DNA of 64,000 bases from CAZUZS01 sp964624795 (GTDB lineage: Bacteria; Calditrichota; Calditrichia; RBG-13-44-9), in NCBI GenBank assembly GCA_964624795.1, contig CAZUZS010000006.1, forward strand, positions 36,545-100,544, given 5' to 3'. Under the pieces are notes generated by a model. The model worked only from the letters and a program-made list of their open reading frames with translations. It did no database searches and was not told the DNA's origin. This document shows, piece after piece, positions 8,654-17,180 of the stretch. The stretch's first letter is position 1. Each line of letters starts with the position of its first letter. The position numbers and the translations under genes are program-made.

Positions 8654-10135
8654 ATGATGAATGTCCTTTTGGTATCACCACTCACGCCTTCAACATTTTG
8701 GAGTTTCAAGAGCGCCTTAAAATTCGTTTCAAAGAAATCCTCGGAGCCGCCGCTTGGCCTGCTGACCATTGCCGCCATGCTACCGGAAAAGTGGGAGAAA
8801 AAATTAATTGACATGAACGTAGCCCATTTGACGGACGAGCATCTCCGGTGGGCGGATTACCTGTTCATCACTGGCATGAATATCCACCTCAGTTCGTTTA
8901 AGACGGTGGTTCAACGTTGCAACGAGCGGGGGGTAAAAGTGGTTGCCGGCGGGCCGATGTGCACCACTGATTACCACCAAATTGAGGGCGTCGATCATTT
9001 TATCCTGAACGAAGCGGAAGTTACTCTTCCCCGCTTCTTAGAGGATCTGGAAAATGGAAATCCCCAGCATCTCTACAAAACCGAGGAATTTCCAGGCCTC
9101 TCCGATACGCCGGCGCCGTTGTGGAATTTGCTCGATATGAAAAAATACGCTTCCATGAGTGTCCAGTATTCCCGGGGGTGCCCGTATGATTGCGAATTCT
9201 GCAGCATCACGCTTTTGAACGGGCGGATACCGCGCACCAAAAGCGCAGACCAATTTATATTGGAGTTGGAATCGCTTTTTCAGGCGGGATGGCGAGGTGG
9301 TGTGTTTGTTGTTGACGATAATTTTATCGGCAACAAAAATAAGCTCAAAAAAGAACTCCTGCCGGCGTTGATAAGTTGGTCGAAGGAAAGAAATTTCCCC
9401 TTCAATTTTACGACCGAGGTTTCCATCAACCTGGCGGATGATGATGAACTGGTGCAAATGATGGTCGAGGCCGGCTTCGATCATACCTTCATCGGAATCG
9501 AAACCCCAAATACGGAGAGTCTAACCGAATGTGGAAAGACACAGAACAAGAAGCGGGATATGGTGACTGCTGTGAAGAAACTTCAGAATCAAGGCCTGAT
9601 TGTTTCCGGCGGTTTTATTGTGGGCTTCGATAACGATCCGCCGGGGATTTTCCAGCAGCAGATCAATTTTATTCAGAACAGCGGCATTGTGACCGCAATG
9701 GTTGGTTTGCTAAATGCGCCCTCGGGAACCCGGCTGTTTCAGCGCATGAAAAAGGAAAACCGCCTGCTGAAAATAATGAGCGGCGATAACATGGATGGCT
9801 CCACCAATTTTATTCCCCGGATGAATTACGACCAGTTGATCGATGGATACCGGCGAATAATCAAAACAATCTATTCGCAAAATGAATATTACCAGAGATT
9901 GAAAACATTCCTCAACGACATTCACCTGCCTGGGAAAGGCATACCCTCAATTTCTTTTAACGAATTAATGGCATTGTTAAAATCGTTTTGGTTCCTGGGA
10001 GTTCTTGAAAAGGGAAAGCGTTATTTCTGGCGGCTTCTGCTTTTCACTGCATTCCGCCACCCCAGGAAATTACCCCTGGCGGTCAGAATGGCAATTTACG
10101 GGTTCCATTTCCGGCGGGTAGCGGAAACGATCTGA
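8654..10135 (+). CDS. B12-binding-domain radical SAM protein (DUF4070 type)
   Basis: The protein has 493 residues. Residues 1-150 form a cobalamin-binding-like Rossmann domain (PPLGLLTIAAMLP, then VVAGGPMCTT) but the canonical DxHxxG cobalt ligand is not obvious, as in many relatives. The radical SAM core follows, with the cluster cysteines C176, C180 and C183 in RGCPYDCEFCSI and downstream VFVVDDNFIGN. The C-terminal 130 residues resemble DUF4070. Family members include the hopanoid methylase HpnP and many uncharacterised methylases or lipid-modifying enzymes. The substrate here is unknown. It is divergent from the two-component operon, which may regulate it. Its stop lies 5 bases before an assembly gap, so the downstream partner, if any, is hidden. 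Confidence 0.82.
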   Translation: MMNVLLVSPLTPSTFWSFKSALKFVSKKSSEPPLGLLTIAAMLPEKWEKKLIDMNVAHLTDEHLRWADYLFITGMNIHLSSFKTVVQRCNERGVKVVAGGPMCTTDYHQIEGVDHFILNEAEVTLPRFLEDLENGNPQHLYKTEEFPGLSDTPAPLWNLLDMKKYASMSVQYSRGCPYDCEFCSITLLNGRIPRTKSADQFILELESLFQAGWRGGVFVVDDNFIGNKNKLKKELLPALISWSKERNFPFNFTTEVSINLADDDELVQMMVEAGFDHTFIGIETPNTESLTECGKTQNKKRDMVTAVKKLQNQGLIVSGGFIVGFDNDPPGIFQQQINFIQNSGIVTAMVGLLNAPSGTRLFQRMKKENRLLKIMSGDNMDGSTNFIPRMNYDQLIDGYRRIIKTIYSQNEYYQRLKTFLNDIHLPGKGIPSISFNELMALLKSFWFLGVLEKGKRYFWRLLLFTAFRHPRKLPLAVRMAIYGFHFRRVAETI

Positions 10136-10650
10136 GAATTNNNNNNNNNNNNNNNNNNNNNNNNNNNNNNNNNNNNNNNNNNNNNNNNNNNNNNNNNNNN
10201 NNNNNNNNNNNNNNNNNNNNNNNNNNNNNNNNNNNNNNNNAGAGGCTTTGTCTCCGATTGGCCTGCAAGCAAGACCGGGGAATGCGATTGAGGTTTTTTA
10301 AATAGAATAATCCTTGTGCAAGCCTGAATTCAATAATAGTTTTTCATGCCATGATTATGCAGACGGCAAAAGATATCGTGCTGCTGGCTGGGCCAAAGGT
10401 TGCGTAAACCTTTTCGGCTTGCTGGTACAGAAGACTCTGTGTGTTTCTACGGGTTTCGGTTGCTATTTTTAAAAGAGAATTCTCGATTGACGAACATTCT
10501 ATACATTCATTCGTTCATATTTTTAGCCATTACGGGGTGCTATTTAATATCGTAATTGAAGCGAAAGGCTGAGATTCTGGCGAAAGTCGGAGCTAGCAGT
10601 CGGATAAGGCTCAAAAAACAAAATTTACATTTCCAACAGCGGAGGCAATC
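10136..10650. other. Non-coding stretch containing a 100-N assembly gap (10141-10240)
   Basis: The gap occupies 10141-10240. The following 410 bases contain no convincing gene. A short hairpin (AAAGGTT / AACCTTT, about 10395-10413) is present but has no clear role. A ribosome binding site for the next gene (GCGGAGGC) lies just before 10651. Confidence 0.7.
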
Positions 10651-12039
10651 ATGTTCGAAACGCGGGTTTATGTGGACAGGCGCGAAAAATTAAAAAAGAT
10701 CGTTAAATCAGGACTACTTCTTTTCCTGGGGAATGAAGAAAGCCCGATGAATTATGCCGACAACACTTATCCTTTCCGGCAGGACAGCACCTTTCTCTAC
10801 TACTGGGGATTGAATTCTGCCGGTCTTGCGGCGCTTATTGATCTGGATGAAAATCGTGAAATGATTTTCGGTTACGATTTCACGGTTGATGATATCGTCT
10901 GGATGGGCCCGCAGCCTACCCTTAAGGACAGAGCGCAAAAGGTGGGAGTCAAACTGACCGGCTCCCTGGCCGATCTCGATGTGGAAATGGAAAAAGCGGT
11001 TCGGCAGGGACGCCGAGTTCACTTCATTCCGCAGTATCGCCCGGAAAACCTGCTGAAGCTGGAGAGTCTTCTCGGTTTGCATCCCCGCGTGGCGAATTCC
11101 TATGCTTCGCCGGAACTGATAAAAGCGGTAGTCGCACAACGATCTGTGAAGTCGGATGAAGAAATTGCCGAAATCGAATCCGCGCTGGATATTTCCTACG
11201 AAACGCAGACTCTGGCGATGCGAAAAACCAGGCCTGGCATGATTGAACGGGAAATTGCCGGTGCCATGGCGGGACTGGCCTTGTCCATCGGGGAGGGGAA
11301 TTCATTTCCCACAATTTTTTCCATCCACGGGGAGACCCTCCACAATCATTTTCATCATAACGAGATGATGGCAGGCGATATGGTTGTCAATGATTCCGGC
11401 GTGGAATCCCTCCGGCATTATGCAAGCGACATAACCCGCACCTTTCCGGTGAGCGGCAAATTTTCCGATTCTCAGAAAGAAATCTATGAGATCGTCCTGC
11501 AGTCGCAAATGAAATCGATCGAGGCCATTCGGCCCGGAGTAAAATACCGGGACGTACACCTGCAGTGCGCCCGGGTCATTGCCGATGGTCTGAAGGCGCT
11601 GGGTTTCATGAAAGGGGACATGCAGGAAGCGGTGGAGCAGGGCGCCCATGCGCTGTTCTTCCCGCATGGCCTTGGGCACATGCTGGGCCTGGATGTCCAC
11701 GACATGGAGAACCTGGGAGAAGATTTCGTCGGTTATGATGCGGAGACCAAGCGCAGCGATCAATTTGGCCTGCGGTCGCTGCGGCTGGCAAAAGCGCTGC
11801 AGCCCGGTTACGTGCTCACGGTGGAGCCGGGCATCTACTTCATACCGGAGCTGATCGATATGTGGAAAGCGGATGGGAAATTTACCGAGTTCATCGATTA
11901 CGGTCAGGTGGAAAAATACAAAAAGTTTGGCGGCATCCGCATCGAAGACGATGTGCTGGTAACTGACACCGGTCACCGTGTTTTGGGCAAACCGATTCCC
12001 AAGACCGTGCAGGATGTGGAAGGGCTGGCTTCACAATAA
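10651..12039 (+). CDS. Xaa-Pro aminopeptidase, M24B family
   Basis: This 462-residue cytoplasmic metallopeptidase should release the N-terminal residue from peptides with proline in second position. The N-terminal creatinase-like domain (about 1-170, including DSTFLYYWGL) is followed by the pita-bread domain. All five metal ligands are visible: D248 (NDSG), D260 (SDITR), H343 (HGLGHMLGLDVHD, second His), E392 (VEPGIY) and E432 (RIEDDVLV). The length fits bacterial PepP-type enzymes. A GGAGG sequence precedes the ATG. With the second M24 peptidase and the peptide transporter downstream, it suggests use of proline-rich or general oligopeptides. Confidence 0.92.
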   Translation: MFETRVYVDRREKLKKIVKSGLLLFLGNEESPMNYADNTYPFRQDSTFLYYWGLNSAGLAALIDLDENREMIFGYDFTVDDIVWMGPQPTLKDRAQKVGVKLTGSLADLDVEMEKAVRQGRRVHFIPQYRPENLLKLESLLGLHPRVANSYASPELIKAVVAQRSVKSDEEIAEIESALDISYETQTLAMRKTRPGMIEREIAGAMAGLALSIGEGNSFPTIFSIHGETLHNHFHHNEMMAGDMVVNDSGVESLRHYASDITRTFPVSGKFSDSQKEIYEIVLQSQMKSIEAIRPGVKYRDVHLQCARVIADGLKALGFMKGDMQEAVEQGAHALFFPHGLGHMLGLDVHDMENLGEDFVGYDAETKRSDQFGLRSLRLAKALQPGYVLTVEPGIYFIPELIDMWKADGKFTEFIDYGQVEKYKKFGGIRIEDDVLVTDTGHRVLGKPIPKTVQDVEGLASQ

Positions 12040-12272
12040 CCTTCCCGGAAGCTCCTGGTTTAATTGAAAAAAATTGGCATCTGCTCACCAACCGGCTATT
12101 ACGAGATGCAAAAGAACAGCTTTGGGGAAGATTTCGAATCGCGGAATTCTGGGGAATCCTGTTCTCCGGAATTTCCAAAAATCTCCGTAGTGGGTAGCGC
12201 TTTGGTAATTTCGCTCTGCGATTTCAATATTCTGCCTGATTCCCGATAAAATTTAGAACACGCCGGTTACCC

Positions 12273-13184
12273 ATGAATTCTAACGCTGCAAAATCAAATG
12301 TTTTGTTGCTGCTCACTGCCCTCATTTGGGGATTTGCATTTGTCGCCCAGCGGGTGGGAATGGAGCATGTGGGGCCGTTTACCTTCAACGGTGTTCGTTT
12401 TACTTTAGGTGCCATTTCGCTGACTCCGCTTCTTTGGCTGAACCGCCGGCGCCGGATGACGGATCGAAATATTCTCCCAACCGTCAACAATAGGTATTTG
12501 CTGTGGGGTGGTTTCCTCACCGGCTTCGTGCTTTTTGTGGCCTCCTCCCTGCAGCAGATTGGCATTATATACACAACCGCTGGCAAAGCCGGATTCATCA
12601 CCGGTCTCTACATCGTGATCGTTCCCATTTTGGGTGTCTTCTTAAAACAACGCACCACTCGCGCCGCCTGGGTCGGGGCAATTCTGGCGACTATCGGGCT
12701 TTATTTTCTGAGCGTCACGGGAAATCTAAACATGCAATTGGGTGACCTGCTGGTGTTTATCAGCGCTTTTTTCTGGGCGGCGCATGTTCAGATTATCGGT
12801 CGCCTCGTTGTTAAAATTGACGCGCTGAAACTGGCGTTTATGCAATTTGCCGGCTGTGCGATCCTGAGTTTGGCGAGCGCCCCGTTTGTCGAAACCGTTT
12901 CGCTGGCTGGCATTCGAATGGCTGCAATTCCCATCATATACGCAGGACTATTCTCGGTTGGAATAGGCTACACCTTGCAAGCCATCGGCCAGCGTCATGC
13001 GCCGCCAGCCAATGCCGCAATCATTCTCAGCCTGGAGTCCGTTTTTGCAGTGGTTGGCGGGTGGCTGCTGCTGGGAGAAATACTGTCGGTTAGAGGCATC
13101 TTCGGCTGTTCGCTGATGTTAGCCGGAATGCTGCTTTCTCAGGTTAAAAAATGGGAAGCGGTGAAGTTCGGTTCCGGTCAATAG
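12273..13184 (+). CDS. DMT-superfamily permease (EamA domains)
   Basis: The 303-residue protein has ten hydrophobic segments in two EamA repeats. The first repeat begins LLLLTALIWGFAFVAQRVGM and the second contains ISAFFWAAHVQIIGR and ends with GCSLMLAGMLLSQ. Such proteins often export amino acids or metabolites; the substrate cannot be told from sequence. It lies between two peptidase genes and upstream of the peptide transporter on the same strand, so it could discharge excess amino acids released from peptides. That link is inference. It is a paralogue in fold of the DMT gene at 51794. Confidence 0.85.
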   Translation: MNSNAAKSNVLLLLTALIWGFAFVAQRVGMEHVGPFTFNGVRFTLGAISLTPLLWLNRRRRMTDRNILPTVNNRYLLWGGFLTGFVLFVASSLQQIGIIYTTAGKAGFITGLYIVIVPILGVFLKQRTTRAAWVGAILATIGLYFLSVTGNLNMQLGDLLVFISAFFWAAHVQIIGRLVVKIDALKLAFMQFAGCAILSLASAPFVETVSLAGIRMAAIPIIYAGLFSVGIGYTLQAIGQRHAPPANAAIILSLESVFAVVGGWLLLGEILSVRGIFGCSLMLAGMLLSQVKKWEAVKFGSGQ

Positions 13185-13368
13185 AACGGCAAAAGAGGGG
13201 CACCGCAAATGACCTGGCCCTCCGGGGCGATCATGCGGCAATTTCTACCCGGGTTAATAAGATAATCAGGAAATATAATTTTCTCACGATTTCAACTGGA
13301 TTTCATCATACATTACAAGACAGAAGCAACAACAGGCTTACTATAAATATGAAAACAGAGGAACAAAA

Positions 13369-14652
13369 ATGCTGAAAAAACATCCCCGCGGTTTGATGGT
13401 GCTCTTTTTTACCGAGATGTGGGAACGCTTCGGGTTCTACATTTTGATGGCCATTTTTGTGTTGTATATGGACAAAAAATTCGGGTGGCCGGATGCCCGC
13501 AAAGGCGATTTTTACGGATGGTTCCTCGGCGCGGTCTATTTTATTCCGATCTTGGGCGGCTGGATTGGTGACCGGCTTCTGGGCCAGATCAATACCATCG
13601 TTATCGGCAGCATCCTGATGGTTTTCGGTTACGCCTCACTGGCTGTTTCATCTCTCGACCATCTCGTGTTCTTCTATCTTGGATTATTCTTAATTGCCTT
13701 TGGCACCGGTATTTTTAAAGTCAACATCTCGGTATTGGTGGGAAATATCTACCGGGACAAACCGGAGCTGAAAGATGCCGGTTTCAACATTTACTACATG
13801 GGCGTCAATCTCGGAGCGGCAATTGCACCGGTTGCGGCAACCATTATTTACACCTTATTTCAAAGCTACAATTATTCATTCTGGGCGGCTTCGGTAGGCA
13901 TGATCTTATCTCTGGTGATCTTTTTATCGGGAAACAAAGTCCTTTATGCTTCGGACGTCCGGAAATCCGGGCTTTCGGCGGTGCCGGATAAAACCATAGA
14001 AACGCGAAAGTCCATGCCAAAATCGGAAGAAACAGAGCGGATCACCGCCCTCATCATCCTGTTTGTTATCGTCATCTTTTTCTGGATCGCTTTTTATCAG
14101 AACGGCTTTGCTTTGACTCTGTTTGCTGAACGCTCCACCATTATTTCAAAAATTCTGCGGCCGGAAACTTACCAGTTCTTCAATCCTTTCTTCATCCTGG
14201 TGTTGACTCCCATTCTGGTTTCCTTTTTTGCTCGGTTACGGATAAAGGACAAGGAGCCCTCAACCCCAGTGAAGATCTTTGTCGGCATGGGAGTAATGGG
14301 CATTGCGATGCTGGTGATGGTCATCGCATCAATCGCAGGCGGCGACTTGGATCAAAACATCATGTCTCCGCTGTGGCTGATCGGTACCTACTTGGTGGTC
14401 ACCCTGTCGGAAATCCTGATCTCCCCCATGGGAATGTCGTTTGTCTCGAAGGTGGCGCCTTCAAAGGTGCAGGGATTGATGATGGGGTTGTGGTTTGGCG
14501 CTACCGCAGTGGGGAGCTACGGATCGGGATTGTTGGGGAAATTCTACAGCAGGTTTGCCCATCACGAATATTTCCTCATATTGACCGGACTTCTGCTATT
14601 CTCGGCGGTTCTGGTTCTGCTGTTTTTGAAAAAGCTCAAAAAATTCTCATAA
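13369..14652 (+). CDS. POT/PTR-family proton-dependent peptide transporter
   Basis: The protein has 427 residues with about 12 membrane helices. The N-terminal motif EMWERFGFYI is the ExxERFxYY-type signature of proton-coupled oligopeptide transporters. The helix 4-5 region (GTGIFKVNISVLVGNIY then FNIYYMGVNLGAAIAP) matches the second PTR2 signature. It should import di- and tripeptides across the inner membrane. The start follows a GAGGAAC ribosome binding site. The gene ends only 22 bases before the M24 peptidase, so import and cytoplasmic hydrolysis of peptides are likely co-expressed. Confidence 0.92.
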   Translation: MLKKHPRGLMVLFFTEMWERFGFYILMAIFVLYMDKKFGWPDARKGDFYGWFLGAVYFIPILGGWIGDRLLGQINTIVIGSILMVFGYASLAVSSLDHLVFFYLGLFLIAFGTGIFKVNISVLVGNIYRDKPELKDAGFNIYYMGVNLGAAIAPVAATIIYTLFQSYNYSFWAASVGMILSLVIFLSGNKVLYASDVRKSGLSAVPDKTIETRKSMPKSEETERITALIILFVIVIFFWIAFYQNGFALTLFAERSTIISKILRPETYQFFNPFFILVLTPILVSFFARLRIKDKEPSTPVKIFVGMGVMGIAMLVMVIASIAGGDLDQNIMSPLWLIGTYLVVTLSEILISPMGMSFVSKVAPSKVQGLMMGLWFGATAVGSYGSGLLGKFYSRFAHHEYFLILTGLLLFSAVLVLLFLKKLKKFS

Positions 14653-14674
14653 TGATATTCGGGAGGATTCCGAC

Positions 14675-15862
14675 GTGTTGATCAAAGAAAAAGTAAACCA
14701 GGCCAAATCTATTCTCAGGGAATTCGGGATCGATTGCTGGATCACCTTTGCCCGGGAAAGTTCGATAAACGGCGACCCCACGCTGGCATTTTTGGTAACG
14801 GCAGACATTACCTGGCACTCCGCTTTTGTCATCGCCTCATCCGGGGAAACCAGGGCGATTGTCGGTCTGTACGATAAAAAAACTGTGGAAGACACCGGTG
14901 CTTATGATGAAGTGGTCGGATTTGTAGAAGGCATAAAAGAACCGCTGCTTACCTATTTGAGAGGGCTGAATCCAAAGCAAATTGCCATAAATTTTTCGGA
15001 AACTAGCGAGATCTGCGATGGTCTGACTCACGGCATGTATTTGACACTGTACCGATTCCTTTCGGAGATCGGATTCGAAAAACGATTGATTTCCGCCGAG
15101 AAAGTGGTTTCGGCGCTGCGCGAACGGAAAACCAAAACCGAGCTGGAAAACATGAAACAGGCAATCCGCAACACCGAGCAGATTTTCGATAGAGTAGCGT
15201 CCTTCATAAAGCCGGGCCAAAGTGAAAAGGAAATTGCCGCATTCATGAAAAAAGAAGTAGCCGCCAGCGGATACGAATTGGCATGGGAGCCCGCGGTCTG
15301 CCCGGCGGTGTTCACCGGCCCTGATACAGCAGGTGCCCATTACGCCCCAACCGACCGTAAGGTTGAACCGGGCCAGGTACTTAACATGGACTTTGGGCTG
15401 AAGGTGAATGGCTATTGTTCCGATATGCAGCGGACATTTTACATTCTTGAAAAAGGGGAAACCGAAGCACCGCCCGATGTGATAAAAGGTTTTAGCACGA
15501 TTCGAAAAGCTGTGGAAAATTCACGGTTAGCGATGAAACCGGGGATGAAGGGGGTGGATATTGATGGCGTAGCGAGGGAAGTCATTAGCAGTGCCGGTTA
15601 CGAGGAATTCCCGCATGGACTGGGACACCAGGTTGGCAGATATGCTCACGATGGCACTGCTTTGCTTGGCCCGGCCTGGGAAAAATATGCCGACAAGCCG
15701 TACCGTCCGTTGGAAGAAGGGATGGTCTTCACCATTGAGCCGCGTCTTACGGTGCCCGATCGCGGTGTGGTTACAATCGAAGAAATGGTGGTGGTAACGG
15801 CCGATGGTGCGGAATATTTATCCCATCCGCAGAAAGAATTGATTTTGATTAAATCTGCCTGA
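14675..15862 (+). CDS. M24 family metallopeptidase (Xaa-Pro dipeptidase-like)
   Basis: The protein has 395 residues. An N-terminal creatinase-like domain is followed by the catalytic pita-bread fold. Metal ligands are seen in NMDFGLKVNGYCSDMQR (two Asp), HGLGHQVG (His), FTIEPRL (Glu) and VTIEEMVVV (Glu). It probably hydrolyses peptides with N-terminal Xaa-Pro or related dipeptides in the cytoplasm. The start is GTG at 14675, 8 bases after a strong GGGAGG ribosome binding site at 14661-14666. The TTG at 14678 is the alternative. Coupling to the peptide transporter 22 bases upstream supports the role. It is only distantly similar to the M24 protein at 10651, so it is not a recent duplicate. Confidence 0.9.
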   Translation: MLIKEKVNQAKSILREFGIDCWITFARESSINGDPTLAFLVTADITWHSAFVIASSGETRAIVGLYDKKTVEDTGAYDEVVGFVEGIKEPLLTYLRGLNPKQIAINFSETSEICDGLTHGMYLTLYRFLSEIGFEKRLISAEKVVSALRERKTKTELENMKQAIRNTEQIFDRVASFIKPGQSEKEIAAFMKKEVAASGYELAWEPAVCPAVFTGPDTAGAHYAPTDRKVEPGQVLNMDFGLKVNGYCSDMQRTFYILEKGETEAPPDVIKGFSTIRKAVENSRLAMKPGMKGVDIDGVAREVISSAGYEEFPHGLGHQVGRYAHDGTALLGPAWEKYADKPYRPLEEGMVFTIEPRLTVPDRGVVTIEEMVVVTADGAEYLSHPQKELILIKSA

Positions 15863-16020
15863 AAAAAAAGATGTAAGTGTGTCCGAAGGGGTAATTCAGA
15901 AAAATCCGACGTAAAATTTTTGGGTGCCGGTCCCAAAAGTGCGAGGAAAAAAACTCAGGGAGAGTGTCGTAAATGTTACCTTTTATTGCACGAGGATGTA
16001 AATTGCGGCCTCGTTTGAGC

Positions 16021-16752
16021 TCAGGAGTTCTCGGGCCGCTGACCACCCTTCGCTAATACCATCAAATTGAATGACCTGAACAATGAAACCGCAAATCCGG
16101 GATTCATGCGGTAAAGATTCTTGCGAAGTTCGTAAGCGACGCGGGGTTTGAGTCCGGCCGGCGGTTTTTCGTCGATCTCCTTATCGTCCGTAAAAGCGTA
16201 ATCGACGACTTTGAAACCGGTGTCGGCAAGCGTGGCAAGCGCGGACTCCCTGGTGAAATAATGCAGATGCCCGTATCTCTCCCGCATGTAAAGCATCCAG
16301 TCTGATTTCTTAAGAACCCCCAGCGCAGAAATGTCAATGGGAATATGAAAAATAAACCAGGACGCTCTTTCCCGCAAGGCGCGGAGAAAACCGAAATAAT
16401 CGGGAACATGTTCAAAGACATCCAGCAGAAGCAATAAATCGGGTGAGGGCGTTTTTGCTGTTAGAAAATCCTCATTATAAAATTTGAGGTGCTTGTTTTC
16501 CTTGGATTTGGATATGCCGATCGCCTGCGGAGAAATATCAAAACCGCGGAACTCGATGCCATCGGCCATTTTCTTCTGGAGTTCCACCAGAATTTCGCCC
16601 GCACCGCAGCCCACATCGCAAACGGAAGCCGGGGTAAGCTGGTGCTTTTTGATCATTTCAAATACATTTCCGGCTTTCCAGGCTGCATCGCCGGTATGCC
16701 AATCCTTCACATTCTCAAGATATGTCCCATCTGTGTATTGATCGGTTTTCAT
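16021..16752 (-). CDS. Class I SAM-dependent methyltransferase
   Basis: The 243-residue protein has the SAM-binding motif VCDVGCGAGEILVEL near residues 43-57, and the later motif LLLLLDVFEHVPDYFGFLRAL, which places it with the Methyltransf_23/UbiE-like group. The C-terminal part has FKVVDYAFTDD. The methyl acceptor is not evident. It is alone on the minus strand between the peptide block and the xylose locus. Some relatives sit in surface-glycan or lipid pathways, but nothing next to it supports a specific role. Confidence 0.85.
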   Translation of the reverse strand: MKTDQYTDGTYLENVKDWHTGDAAWKAGNVFEMIKKHQLTPASVCDVGCGAGEILVELQKKMADGIEFRGFDISPQAIGISKSKENKHLKFYNEDFLTAKTPSPDLLLLLDVFEHVPDYFGFLRALRERASWFIFHIPIDISALGVLKKSDWMLYMRERYGHLHYFTRESALATLADTGFKVVDYAFTDDKEIDEKPPAGLKPRVAYELRKNLYRMNPGFAVSLFRSFNLMVLAKGGQRPENS

Positions 16753-17180
16753 ATTTTCTCTATGTAATCCTTTTGCTTATTAAACCAGTGGCAAATATAG
16801 ACTGAAACCATCCGCCTCGACGGAAGAATATCACTTTTTCAGAATTGTGTTTTTTTCGGCTCATCCGGAAATCAGGAAGACAACGGGCAGGTGCCAGCAA
16901 AAACGTCTCATTCCCCGAATCAATTTTCGATGCAAGATTAATTATAGTGAAATCGCTGGGAAAGGCACCGGTTACTGCAATGATACGCGATTCCGATGAG
17001 CGAAGCGGAATAAACCGGTTTGAGGGCACTTCATGACGCTTTCAATAATTGTGCATTTCCGTCGAATCTGCGAAAACGGCTGAAATAGAATGCAAAAGAT
17101 TCATCCATGAATTAAAGATTGAATTGTTTTGCCCTTGATCGTTTTGCTTTTTTATATTTTGACTTCTCGAGGGGGGAAAC
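16753..17180. other. Intergenic region between divergent methyltransferase and GH3 genes
   Basis: These 428 bases have only shadow-like short frames. The last 40 bases are AT-rich and then G-rich, ending in the ribosome binding site of the GH3 gene. It should contain the two divergent promoters, but no convincing -35/-10 pair was found. Confidence 0.6.
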
